64,000 bases of DNA from Ignavibacteriota bacterium (GTDB lineage: Bacteria > Bacteroidota > Ignavibacteria > UBA10030 > UBA6906). The position numbers and the translations under genes were made by a program. Shown piece by piece: positions 42,426 through 52,679 of the stretch (within the stretch, counting starts at the first letter, position 1; each line of letters starts with the position of its first letter). The stretch spans positions 434,001 to 498,000 of the forward strand of contig JADJHP010000004.1 in assembly GCA_016707525.1 (NCBI GenBank), written 5' to 3'. A model generated the notes under the pieces. The model did not search any database. It saw only the letters and a list, made by a program, of their open reading frames with translations, and was not told where the DNA came from.

Positions 42426-42914
42426 ATGGATAAAGGCATCGCTCTGCTTGTCCGTATGCTCCAACAGGCTTACGACCGCAAGGCATGGCACGGCACCAAT
42501 CTGCGCGGGTCACTCAGGGGGCTGTCGCCGGCAGAGGCTGCATGGCGCCCCGGGGCCGGACGTCACAGTATCCAGGAACTTGCACTCCACTGCGCGTATT
42601 GGAAATACACTGTCGTTCGACGCCTCACCGGCGCGAAGCGCGGGTCATTCCCCCTGGAGGGAAGCAACTTCTTTGCCCGCCCCGGGATCCCGTCGCCGCA
42701 GCAATGGAAGGACGACCTCCGGCTTCTCGAAGAGATGCATCGCACGCTGATCGACACCGTGGGTTCACTGCGCGACAGGGACCTGCTCCGGAAAGCGCCG
42801 GGGGGATCGGGAAAGGTGACCATCGAAGCGGTAGTGTACGGGGTTGCGTGTCACGATGTGTATCATGCGGGACAGATACAGTTGATCAAGCGAGGCATGC
42901 GGCATGGGGGGTGA
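42426..42914 (+). CDS. DinB family protein
   Basis: The 162-residue four-helix protein has the DinB-like histidines: His in SIQELALHCAYWKY and the C-terminal HDVYHAGQIQLIKR, a putative metal triad. DinB-family members include thiol transferases and stress proteins; the reaction here is unknown. The ATG has a strong GGAGG ribosome site. It stands 131 bases after the receptor gene, possibly with its own promoter, and ends shortly before the tandem repeats at 42939. Confidence 0.88.
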   Translation: MDKGIALLVRMLQQAYDRKAWHGTNLRGSLRGLSPAEAAWRPGAGRHSIQELALHCAYWKYTVVRRLTGAKRGSFPLEGSNFFARPGIPSPQQWKDDLRLLEEMHRTLIDTVGSLRDRDLLRKAPGGSGKVTIEAVVYGVACHDVYHAGQIQLIKRGMRHGG

Positions 42915-42938
42915 TGGAGTGGCCGTCATGCCGGGACG

Positions 42939-43036
42939 CTAACCGGACGCGGATCTCGCGGACCGAACGCGGATGTCGCTGACCGGACACGGATCTCGCT
43001 GACCTGAGGCAGATGTCGCTGACCGGACGCGGATGA
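42939..43036. repeat. Five tandem copies of a 20-bp repeat
   Basis: Five head-to-tail units at 42939, 42959, 42979, 42999 and 43019 follow the consensus CTGACCGGACGCGGATSTCG; units three and five are closest and unit four diverges most. The array lies between the convergent DinB and glycosyltransferase genes, with no spacers between units, so it is not a CRISPR array. It looks like a minisatellite made by slippage. Confidence 0.85.
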
Positions 43037-43043
43037 TCCATGT

Positions 43044-43067
43044 AGGGGCGCAGCATGCTGCGCCCCT
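43044..43067. repeat. 24-bp perfect palindrome
   Basis: The sequence AGGGGCGCAGCA followed by its reverse complement TGCTGCGCCCCT forms an uninterrupted 12-bp dyad. It lies between the tandem repeats and the 3' end of the convergent glycosyltransferase gene. No T run follows on either strand. It may be a REP-like element or a transcription-blocking hairpin. Confidence 0.85.
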
Positions 43068-43084
43068 GCGAATTCATGGCGACA

Positions 43085-44212
43085 TCACTCCCGTGGTCGC
43101 CGTGAATTGACCACCCCCTCCAGCACCGCAATGGTCTTTTCGGCAGCAGTATCCCAGTTGAATTCAGCAGCCCAGGAAAGCGCCCCCGTCGTCAACCTCT
43201 CACGCCGTGTGGGGTCGTTCAACAAGGCCACCATCTCCTTCTCGAGGGACGGGATATCACCGAACGGCACCAGGACCCCGGTCTCACCGTCCTTCACCGC
43301 ATCACGCAGACCCGGCACATTCGTCGCGATCACCGGTGTACCGCAGGCGTTCGCCTCCAGTACCGTGAGCCCCCACCCCTCCTTCGATGACGTCGTCACG
43401 CCGAACCACATCTCCTGCAGCAGCTCCACCTTCCGCGCGTCGCTCACATAGCCCGTGAAGGTCACGGCACCACTGATCCCGAGCGTATGCACCTGCTCGT
43501 GCAGCCGTGGACGGTCATCCCCATCACCCACGACCAGGAGCCGAACATCGGGGCGCACCTTCAGGAGCGCGGGCATCGCCTGCAGCACGTGGTCCACGCA
43601 TTTGTACCGTTTCATACGCCCGACGACCCCGATCACGGGCGTGGCAGAGCGTCGTTCCGGCGCCGGCCGGTGCACGACATGGTCGACGCAGTTGTGCACG
43701 AGGTGGAGCCGCGACGGCGCGAAACCGAGGTCCTCGAATTCCTTCTGCGTGCTGGGGGAGACAACGAAGAACGGCATGCCGCTCAGCCGGTACACGAGCA
43801 GCCCGAGCTGTTCCATGAGGTACACATACGAGGCGACGACGGGGTTGACCTCGCGGTAGATGCTCGTGCCGAAGAGATGGTGGGCGATGCCGACGAGCGG
43901 TTTCCGGACGAAGAGCGGGGTGAGGAACGGGATCTTGTTCAGGTCGTCGATGACGACATCGAACGGTTGCGTCCGGAATTCACGCAGATACGACAGAAGG
44001 GCGGTCACATTGAATGTGGACCGCCCTCCGCGGCGAACGATCGTCAGACCGTCGCGAACCTCGGTGGCAGGCGCGCCCGGATGGCCGCTGCACAACAGCG
44101 TCACATCGTGTCCGCGCCGCGCCACGCGCGAGAAGATACTATGAAGGTGCACCTCCGCCCCGCCGCCAAGCGGATTGGTGATGTCCTGCCAGTTGATGAC
44201 GAGGATGCGCAT
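43085..44212 (-). CDS. Glycosyltransferase family 4 protein
   Basis: The 375-residue enzyme has the GT-B fold of family 4: MRILVINWQDI at the start, a GGGAEVHLHSI loop, the GRMKRYKCVDHVLQAMPALL segment that begins the donor-binding domain and the EX7E-type motif SSKEGWGLTVLEANACGTPV. It transfers a sugar from a nucleotide donor to a glycan or lipid, with unknown specificity. I prefer the ATG at 44212; a GTG two codons earlier is possible. It follows the DUF2723 gene by about 40 bases and may be part of the same glycosylation unit. Confidence 0.9.
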   Translation of the reverse strand: MRILVINWQDITNPLGGGAEVHLHSIFSRVARRGHDVTLLCSGHPGAPATEVRDGLTIVRRGGRSTFNVTALLSYLREFRTQPFDVVIDDLNKIPFLTPLFVRKPLVGIAHHLFGTSIYREVNPVVASYVYLMEQLGLLVYRLSGMPFFVVSPSTQKEFEDLGFAPSRLHLVHNCVDHVVHRPAPERRSATPVIGVVGRMKRYKCVDHVLQAMPALLKVRPDVRLLVVGDGDDRPRLHEQVHTLGISGAVTFTGYVSDARKVELLQEMWFGVTTSSKEGWGLTVLEANACGTPVIATNVPGLRDAVKDGETGVLVPFGDIPSLEKEMVALLNDPTRRERLTTGALSWAAEFNWDTAAEKTIAVLEGVVNSRRPRE

Positions 44213-44253
44213 CCTCACGGTTCCAGGGTGAAGCAGACGGTACGGCGTACCGT

Positions 44254-46947
44254 CTACTTCCCCGCCACCTTTGCGGCCGAATCTTCGTGGGCGACCTGGA
44301 GCCTCAGGCTCTCGACACGCGCACGGAGGTTCGGGTCCTGCGGGAACTGTACCTGCAATTCCTGCAGCAGCTCCAGCGACTTCCGGTGATCCTTGCGCAC
44401 TTCATAGATATCCAGCAGGACCCGGTACGGATTGTAGTAGCTGTTCACGTTCGCCTGACCGCTCTTGATCAGCGCGCGGGCGGTGACTTCGAGCTCTTGC
44501 GAGAGCTCTTCATATTTGTCCTTGCGGCCGAACCGGTCATAGATGTTCGCCAGGTCCGACATGAGTTCCCAGCCCATCGGGATCTTCTCGCGCGGCATGA
44601 GCTTCTCCATGCGGTCGAGCGTCTCGATGCCCTTGCCGGAGTTGCCTTCCACGTTCATATAGTACATGGCAAGGCGGATGAACGCCGACCGGTAGTTCAA
44701 CATCAGACGGGTCGTGTTCTCGTCGAAGTACACGGACGAATCGGCGATGCCGCGCCACTTGTATCCGTACTGCGGCGTCGTGGAGAATCCTGCCGGCTCA
44801 TTGTACAGATTCGCTTCGAGGATGCCTTTGTCGAGTCCGAGGTCCTCGCGGTTCACCTTGCGTGGCTCGAACCGCCACGCGAGCCCGTGGAACCAGAGAT
44901 ACTCATCCAGCCCGATCTTGCTGTCCGGCGCACACGTCACCGCGAAATAGATCGGTCGCTTCCACTGGTTCGTGTAGATGATATCCCGCACCATGATATC
45001 CTGGATGCGGATCGCCCGGGTCTGGCCCACTTCCAACGTGTTCCGCATGAGGAAGGTGATCTTTCCGGTGCGGACGATCGAAGTGTCCGTGACATTATAG
45101 CGCGCGATCGCCTCCCGGGTCACCGGCAGGTCGAGCTGTCGCGGCTCCCAGATCACGGGCTGGATATTCTCGATCTGGCTTTCGGACAGGCTGATGGGGA
45201 CCGCCTTGGCGTCCTTGTAATACGGGGTCGCCTTCATCTGTTTGATGTACCACGGCGTGTTCACGAGGCTCAGGTTCACGATCCGCACATCCCGGCGGAC
45301 GCCTTCCACATCCTGGAGGTACCAGAGCGGGAACGTGTCATTGTCGCCGTTCGTGAAGAGGATCGCATCCTGTTCACACGACTGCAGCATGTTGTAGGAA
45401 TAGTCCCACGCCACATAGTTGCCCGAGCGGTTGTGGTCCTTCCAGCTCGCTTTCAGAAGCTGTCCGGGGATCGCGACAAGCAGCACGGCGACGATGGCGA
45501 CCGTGAAGGCGGTGCGCACCGACCGTTCCTGCGTCAGCGTCCGTACCCAATCGACCAGGGCCACGATGCCGATCGTGATCCACACAGAGAAGATGAAGAA
45601 CGCGCCGACATAGAAATAGTCGCGTTCACGCGGCTGGGGCTCCTGTTGATTCTGATACAGTGCCAGGACCGGCCCCAGGATGATGAAGGCGGCAAGCAGC
45701 ACGAGTGCGATCTTCCAGTCCTTCCGGAAATGCGCGAACAGACCCAGCACTCCTATGAAGAAGGGGATGCCGAATGTCGAAGACCAGCGAACGCCTGAAT
45801 CCTGCGCATCGCCCTCGGACCCGATGAAGTTCCAGAACAGGTACCGGAAGAACATGTGGTTCAACTGGTACCGGAACATGAAATCGTAGTCGCTGCTGTA
45901 TTTCGTATAGATCCCCTGCTGGTGCGGCTCCTGGCTGTACCGGCGCGGCATGAACAGCGGCGCATCGCCATACTGTTCGCGGCCGAGGTAGGCGGTGAGC
46001 CGGGCAAGGTTGCTCGGTTCGTTCTCGTTCATCGGCGGATTGGCATTCGACCGGATCACGACCTGGACGTACGTGGTATAGCCGATGATGATGAGCAACA
46101 TCGCCAGCAGGCCGATGTGGAGCAACTTCTGCTTCTTCTGGAACGATGAATACACACCGTAGGCGATGGCGGCGATGATCAGCCACGGGAGGTACTCCAT
46201 CACCACACTCTTCTTACCCATGAAATCGCCGTCCATCATGCCCGGCAGATACTTGACGATGCCGGGATACACGACGATGAAGATCCCGAATGCCACCAGG
46301 GCGAACTTCATGAAGCTGGAGACGGTGACCTCGAACTTCCGGAAGTAGATGATCATGGCCACCGGGAAGATCGCCAGAAGGGCGAGGAGGTGGACGCCAA
46401 GGGAGAGGCCGATCAGATAGGCGATGAGGAGCAGGTACTTCTCGTTCCCCGGGGTCTCCGAACGCTCACGCCAGCGAAGGATGAGCCACATGATGGCATT
46501 GAGGAACAGCATGCTCGCGCCGTAGACTTCGGCCTCAATGGAATTTCCCCAGTACGAGGTGCTGAATGCCAGGGCCAGGGCACCGATGGCCGACGATCCG
46601 TACACCGCGATCCGATCGAGCAGATCGGCGGCAGCACCCCGGAAGATCTCGACGATCTTCACGGTGGCAAGGTACCCGAACAGGATCGCCAGAGCACTGA
46701 GCAGCGCCGAGAGCATGTGCGCACGCACCGCCTGGTCCGCTGCCACAGGGATCATCATGGCGAACCGGGTGAGCAGCAGGAAGAGCGGCGAGCCCGGAGG
46801 ATGGGGAACCTGCATCAGTTTCGCCGCGGCGATGAACTCGCCCACATCCCAGAAGACGACCGTGGGAGCGAGCGTCAGAAGATACACGCCGAACGAGGCA
46901 ACGAAGACAACGGCCGCGATGATGCGGTTGAGGGTGTTGTTGGTCAT
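44254..46947 (-). CDS. DUF2723 membrane protein (predicted glycosyltransferase) with TPR-like tail
   Basis: The 897-residue protein has a DUF2723 core: about 11 membrane spans with the acidic motif LAPTVVFWDVGEFIAAAKLM and PHPPGSPLFLLLTRFAMM near the start, both typical of dolichol-phosphate-mannose-type transferases in Bacteroidota. A soluble domain of about 400 residues follows, including FTNGDNDTFPLWYLQDVEGV and a helical C-terminus with TPR-like features. I start at the ATG at 46947 (GAGG ribosome site). It likely glycosylates secreted proteins at the outer face of the inner membrane, by family resemblance only. It has its own promoter. Confidence 0.88.
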   Translation of the reverse strand: MTNNTLNRIIAAVVFVASFGVYLLTLAPTVVFWDVGEFIAAAKLMQVPHPPGSPLFLLLTRFAMMIPVAADQAVRAHMLSALLSALAILFGYLATVKIVEIFRGAAADLLDRIAVYGSSAIGALALAFSTSYWGNSIEAEVYGASMLFLNAIMWLILRWRERSETPGNEKYLLLIAYLIGLSLGVHLLALLAIFPVAMIIYFRKFEVTVSSFMKFALVAFGIFIVVYPGIVKYLPGMMDGDFMGKKSVVMEYLPWLIIAAIAYGVYSSFQKKQKLLHIGLLAMLLIIIGYTTYVQVVIRSNANPPMNENEPSNLARLTAYLGREQYGDAPLFMPRRYSQEPHQQGIYTKYSSDYDFMFRYQLNHMFFRYLFWNFIGSEGDAQDSGVRWSSTFGIPFFIGVLGLFAHFRKDWKIALVLLAAFIILGPVLALYQNQQEPQPRERDYFYVGAFFIFSVWITIGIVALVDWVRTLTQERSVRTAFTVAIVAVLLVAIPGQLLKASWKDHNRSGNYVAWDYSYNMLQSCEQDAILFTNGDNDTFPLWYLQDVEGVRRDVRIVNLSLVNTPWYIKQMKATPYYKDAKAVPISLSESQIENIQPVIWEPRQLDLPVTREAIARYNVTDTSIVRTGKITFLMRNTLEVGQTRAIRIQDIMVRDIIYTNQWKRPIYFAVTCAPDSKIGLDEYLWFHGLAWRFEPRKVNREDLGLDKGILEANLYNEPAGFSTTPQYGYKWRGIADSSVYFDENTTRLMLNYRSAFIRLAMYYMNVEGNSGKGIETLDRMEKLMPREKIPMGWELMSDLANIYDRFGRKDKYEELSQELEVTARALIKSGQANVNSYYNPYRVLLDIYEVRKDHRKSLELLQELQVQFPQDPNLRARVESLRLQVAHEDSAAKVAGK

Positions 46948-47010
46948 GAGAGCCTCAGACATCCATATGGTGTGCTACGGGAACATCCGGGAATGAAAAG
47001 ACAATCATTT

Positions 47011-47039
47011 AATATAGCCGAAAACGCTATGAGATTCAA
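47011..47039 (-). promoter_or_regulatory. Promoter of the DUF2723 gene
   Basis: On the minus strand TTGAAT and TATATT are 17 bases apart. The -35 box overlaps the hemW stop codon (47036-47038). Transcription would start near 47004, leaving a leader of about 57 bases. Confidence 0.6.
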
Positions 47040-48208
47040 GGAACCAGCATACGGGCGCAGATCTCGTCGCAGATCAGGAACCCCGCCGGCGTGAGCCGGA
47101 TGTGCTCCCCTTCCTCGCGGGCAAGACCGCCTGTCACCAGGCTGTGGAGCGTATCACGCTGGCGGGTGGTGAACCGCTCCCCGCTCAGTCGTTCGACACG
47201 CGCCACATCCAGACCGTTGGCGCGCAGCCCCAGGAATACCCCCTCTTCGAACAATTCCTGACGCGAAAGCACTTCTTCCCCGGCCAGGGGGCGTTCGCCT
47301 CTTCCCACCATGCCCGCCCACCCCTGGAGGCTTCTCACATTGGACCAGCGCATCGCTGCCCGATCCTGGCCAGGCGCGAGGAAGGAATGGGCCGATGGAC
47401 CGAAGCCCAGATACGTCGCATGGTCCCAGTACGAACTATTGTGCCTGCTGTGGCAACCCCGGCGCGCGTAGTTCGATACCTCATAGTGCTCATACCCGGC
47501 ACGCGACAACCGAGCCATGGTCCCCTCGTAGAGCGCCGCCTCCTGGAGGTCGGCATTCGGGGTCACCGTTCCTTCGTGCACCTGAACGAACAGCGGGGTA
47601 TCCTCTTCTACGATGAGACTGTACGCGGAGATGTGTTCCGGCCCCAGCGCGATAGCCTCGTCAAGTGTGGCATACCAACGCGCATCGGTCTGACCCGGGA
47701 CGGAGTAGATGAGGTCGATACTGATATTGGTGAACCCTGCATCCCGCGCATCGCCGATACACCTCCGCGCGTCGTCGGCCGAATGGATACGCCCGAGGAA
47801 CGAGAGTGCTGTGGGGTCGAAGGACTGCACACCGATGCTCAGGCGGTTGAAGCCGAGCGTCCGGTACGCCGCAAGCGAAGCGCGGTCGACCGTGCCCGGA
47901 TTCACCTCGATCGTGATCTCGGCTTCAGGTTCCCACCGGAACGCACGCCGGAATCCATCCTGCAGCACACCCAACTGCCCGATGGACAGTACCGATGGGG
48001 TGCCGCCACCGTAGTACAGCGTACGGACCCGTGCAGGATCAGCGGTGTCCGCATACAGGGCGATCTCACGGACGATCTGATCCGGAAAGGCATCGATCCC
48101 CCCGTGATTCTCCAACGAATAGAAATCGCAGTAGGCACACTTCCGTTCACAGAACGGTACATGGACATAGAGCCCGATCGGCCCATCCGTACCCTTGGGC
48201 TTCGTCAT
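47036..48208 (-). CDS. hemW: HemW-type radical SAM protein
   Basis: The 390-residue protein has the radical SAM cluster motif CxxxCxxC (Cys20, Cys24, Cys27 in PFCERKCAYCDFYS), YYGGGTPSVL, NRLSIGVQSF and the HemW C-terminal domain. HemW binds heme and is thought to deliver it to proteins; it is often wrongly named coproporphyrinogen III oxidase. The ATG at 48208 overlaps the upstream signal peptidase stop by four bases, so translation is coupled. lepA-lepB-hemW neighbourhood is common in many bacteria. Confidence 0.92.
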   Translation of the reverse strand: MTKPKGTDGPIGLYVHVPFCERKCAYCDFYSLENHGGIDAFPDQIVREIALYADTADPARVRTLYYGGGTPSVLSIGQLGVLQDGFRRAFRWEPEAEITIEVNPGTVDRASLAAYRTLGFNRLSIGVQSFDPTALSFLGRIHSADDARRCIGDARDAGFTNISIDLIYSVPGQTDARWYATLDEAIALGPEHISAYSLIVEEDTPLFVQVHEGTVTPNADLQEAALYEGTMARLSRAGYEHYEVSNYARRGCHSRHNSSYWDHATYLGFGPSAHSFLAPGQDRAAMRWSNVRSLQGWAGMVGRGERPLAGEEVLSRQELFEEGVFLGLRANGLDVARVERLSGERFTTRQRDTLHSLVTGGLAREEGEHIRLTPAGFLICDEICARMLVP

Positions 48209-48891
48209 CGTACCACTCTCCCGATCCTTCCCCAACGCACTCCTCCTCCCTCCGTGGACACTGCCGGCTCAACGGACCAGTAGATCATTGCGGCGATGCC
48301 AACGACCGCTGATGCCGGCACCGTGCCGTGCATCCGGCTGTCGATGCTCTCTCCGGGATTGTCACCCAGGAGGAAGTACTCTCCCGCCGGAACGATGACG
48401 GTGTCGGCCGCGCCGTCGTCATGATACACCCGCGGTCGCTCCCGCTGCACGGCATGCGCCGGGAGGCGGAGCACGAGGCCATTCACCATGAGGACATCGT
48501 GATCGAAGACCAGGGTATCGCCGGGCAGGCCCGCACAGCGCTTCACGAGGAACGCCGTTCTGTCCAGCGGGTTCTCGATCCACCCCGCCGGCGGCCGCAC
48601 AACGAGCACGTCGCCGACCCGCAGAGAACGCAAGGGCGGCACCGTGAACGCGCAGCGTATGCCGGTGAACGGTACGCCGACGTCGACATGCCGGGGGACC
48701 ACGAGCTTGCTCACCAGGACCCGGTCGCCGGGGATCATCGTATCGCACATCGAGCGGGACGGAACGACAACGGCCCCGAGGACGAATATCCTCAGGGCCG
48801 TTCCTGCCACGAGAGCGATGGCGATCCCCAGCATGCCGGCAACGAGCCATTCACGCACGAGCCGGCGGTGCACTGCCACATCCTTGAGCAT
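48205..48891 (-). CDS. Second type I signal peptidase, short and divergent
   Basis: The 228-residue S26 protease should cut signal peptides at the outer face of the inner membrane. An N-terminal membrane segment (residues about 16-40) is followed by the Ser motif PSRSMCDTM (Ser47), the Lys motif FLVKRCAGLPGD (Lys117) and GDNPGESIDSRMHG. It is shorter and more divergent than its neighbour lepB and has several extra cysteines. Since both catalytic residues are kept it is probably active, perhaps on a different substrate set. It starts seven bases after lepB. Confidence 0.9.
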   Translation of the reverse strand: MLKDVAVHRRLVREWLVAGMLGIAIALVAGTALRIFVLGAVVVPSRSMCDTMIPGDRVLVSKLVVPRHVDVGVPFTGIRCAFTVPPLRSLRVGDVLVVRPPAGWIENPLDRTAFLVKRCAGLPGDTLVFDHDVLMVNGLVLRLPAHAVQRERPRVYHDDGAADTVIVPAGEYFLLGDNPGESIDSRMHGTVPASAVVGIAAMIYWSVEPAVSTEGGGVRWGRIGRVVR

Positions 48892-48898
48892 CCTGCGC

Positions 48899-49777
48899 CT
48901 ACTTGATCAGCGTGCCGAGGCGTCCGAACCGGATCGAACCGAATTTGCCCGGATCGAGCAGCGACTTGTCGGGGGCCCACGACCAGTACACGATCATCGG
49001 CGTGCCGACGATATTCTCTTCAGGAATGAATCCCCAGAACCGGCTATCAAGACTATTATCGCGGTTGTCACCCATACCGAAGATGTAGTTGCGTTCCACG
49101 GTGTAGGAGTCCGCAGGCTTCCCATCGATCAGGATGCGCCCCTGCATATCCAGCAGGGCCGTATGCCCTTCGCGTCCGATGAACACACGCCACTGATCGA
49201 AGCTGGCCGGGGACAACGGAACGACATCGCCCTTCCGGGGAACGGCGATCGGGCCCCAATTGTCTTCGTTGAACGGTGCACCGGGAGGGAAGATGTTGTA
49301 CTCTCCCTGCCCGTTCGGTTTGATGGCGTAGCTGTTGAACTTCATGTGGCGCGGGAGCGGCGCGGGCTTGCCGTTCACATACAGCGCGCGGTCCACGATC
49401 TGCACCGTATCACCCGACAGCGCCACGGCGCGCTTCAGATAGAACATGAATTCCGGCGACTGGACCTCTTCACGCTGGCCGGGGAATTCGAACACGATCA
49501 CATCGCCGCGCTCCACGCTCCGGATGGCAGGAACACGGAACCAGGGAAGCCGGATGTTCGTGAACGGGATGTTCCGGGGCGTGGTCCCGCCGTAGAGGAA
49601 CTTGTTCACGAAGAGAAAATCGCCGGCCATGATCTCATTTTCCATCGATCCGGTCGGCACTTCAAAGGACGCAAGGACAAAACTATTCAGAAAGAAGAAG
49701 GCGACCAGGACGAACACCACGTCCTTGAAGAAATCCTTCACCGGTTCTTTCTTGACGAACTTCTCTGCTTTTGCCAT
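48899..49777 (-). CDS. lepB: Signal peptidase I
   Basis: The 292-residue protease has one N-terminal membrane segment (VVFVLVAFFFLNSFVLA), the catalytic Ser44 in VPTGSMENEIM, catalytic Lys115 in FMFYLKRAVALSGD and the GDNRDNSLDSRFWGFIP motif. An insertion of about 90 residues between the Lys and final boxes is normal for this family in Bacteroidota. It follows lepA by eight bases, a common gene pair. Confidence 0.95.
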   Translation of the reverse strand: MAKAEKFVKKEPVKDFFKDVVFVLVAFFFLNSFVLASFEVPTGSMENEIMAGDFLFVNKFLYGGTTPRNIPFTNIRLPWFRVPAIRSVERGDVIVFEFPGQREEVQSPEFMFYLKRAVALSGDTVQIVDRALYVNGKPAPLPRHMKFNSYAIKPNGQGEYNIFPPGAPFNEDNWGPIAVPRKGDVVPLSPASFDQWRVFIGREGHTALLDMQGRILIDGKPADSYTVERNYIFGMGDNRDNSLDSRFWGFIPEENIVGTPMIVYWSWAPDKSLLDPGKFGSIRFGRLGTLIK

Positions 49778-49785
49778 TGCGGCTC

Positions 49786-51585
<1,800 letters not shown>

Positions 51586-51661
51586 AGATGCTCTATATAA
51601 CAGAAAATCCGTCCAGCGGAACGGGACGGACTTGTCCGGTGAACGGGATGACGACGCATCA

Positions 51662-51690
51662 AATATACCACTTTGGGGCTGAAGTTGCAA
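51662..51690 (-). promoter_or_regulatory. Promoter of the lepA-lepB operon
   Basis: On the minus strand TTGCAA and TATATT are 17 bases apart; TATATTTG also matches the Bacteroidota -7 element TAnnTTTG. Transcription would start near 51655, leaving a leader of about 70 bases. Confidence 0.6.
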
Positions 51691-51694
51691 TGCC

Positions 51695-51723
51695 TTGCTC
51701 TTCCCGCTCCGTGTTCGTATCTT
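51695..51723 (+). promoter_or_regulatory. Promoter of the HAD phosphatase gene
   Basis: TTGCTC and TATCTT are 17 bases apart. The -35 box lies only four bases from that of the divergent lepA promoter, so the two polymerases would bind back to back. Transcription would start about 30 bases before the ATG at 51759. Confidence 0.5.
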
Positions 51724-51758
51724 AAGCGATATTAAGAACTTGCGCGGACCGCCAACGT

Positions 51759-52667
51759 ATGAGCATTGCCGAACACCCTGCCCTTCATCGCCTGTTCACC
51801 CAGGCCCGTGCCACCAATGGCGGGCCGCGGCCGCTGGCAGTCTTCGATTGCGACGGAACGGTGATCAAGGGGGATATCGGCGAGGCGGTCTACTTCCGCC
51901 AGATCGAGGATTTCTTTTTCCGGGTCTCCCCCGCCGAGGTGTGGCTGGATCATCCGCAGCGGGAGACGCTCGACCGATTGTATCGGACGCTGGAAGGCAC
52001 CGACCCTGCCGCTCGGCACCGCCATCCGGCGTTCAAGGATTTTGCAGAGCACATGCTCGCCTGGTACTACGACCAGCTCGCGGCGAACGAGGTGCACAAG
52101 GGGTGCGCGGACGTCGTCCGCACCTTCGCCGGTTTCACACTGGACGAGGTGCGGGAGTTCTCCCGTACGACGCTTGCGCGGGAACTGAAGGTGCCGCTCG
52201 GGGAGAAGCCACTCGGACGCAGGATGGTCCACTCTGGCGTTCGCTTCCTGAGCGAGGCAAAGGATCTCATCCTCGCCCTCCAGAAGAACAATTTCGACAT
52301 CTGGGCCGTCTCCGGCAGCTGCAAATGGACCGTCGAACCGGTCTTCACGCCGTTCGGCATTCCCCGGGAACAGATCATCGGGATCACCGTCGCGGACCAC
52401 AACGGCACGCTCTCCAGCGAGCCGGTGCATCCCATCCCCATCCGCGCGGAAAAGATCGAGGCACTTCAGGCGCTGGAACCGCGCATCCCGCTCTTCGCGG
52501 CGAGCGATTCGCGCAACGACATCCCCCTGTTGTTGTACGCCACGACCACACGGGTATGGATCAACTCCCGCAGCCGCAGCGCACATGATTTCTTCACCGC
52601 CGTCGGCGCACCGCCCGACGACCGCTGGATCATCGTTGACGAACCCACTGTCCTCCACACCAACTGA
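51759..52667 (+). CDS. HAD-IB family phosphatase
   Basis: The 302-residue hydrolase has the HAD motifs: nucleophile DCDGTV (Asp30, Asp32), motif II AVSGSCKWTVEP and motif IV AASDSRNDIPLL. The long helical cap between motif I and motif II places it with phosphoserine-phosphatase-like HAD-IB enzymes. The natural substrate is not known; serine synthesis or phosphocholine-type substrates are possible. It is followed by the oxidase gene after 12 bases. Confidence 0.88.
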   Translation: MSIAEHPALHRLFTQARATNGGPRPLAVFDCDGTVIKGDIGEAVYFRQIEDFFFRVSPAEVWLDHPQRETLDRLYRTLEGTDPAARHRHPAFKDFAEHMLAWYYDQLAANEVHKGCADVVRTFAGFTLDEVREFSRTTLARELKVPLGEKPLGRRMVHSGVRFLSEAKDLILALQKNNFDIWAVSGSCKWTVEPVFTPFGIPREQIIGITVADHNGTLSSEPVHPIPIRAEKIEALQALEPRIPLFAASDSRNDIPLLLYATTTRVWINSRSRSAHDFFTAVGAPPDDRWIIVDEPTVLHTN

Positions 52668-52679
52668 GCGAATGGACCG

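Noticed and set aside
42939..43036. Possible CRISPR array
   Set aside because: The 20-bp units are directly adjacent with no spacers and drift in sequence; no cas genes are near.
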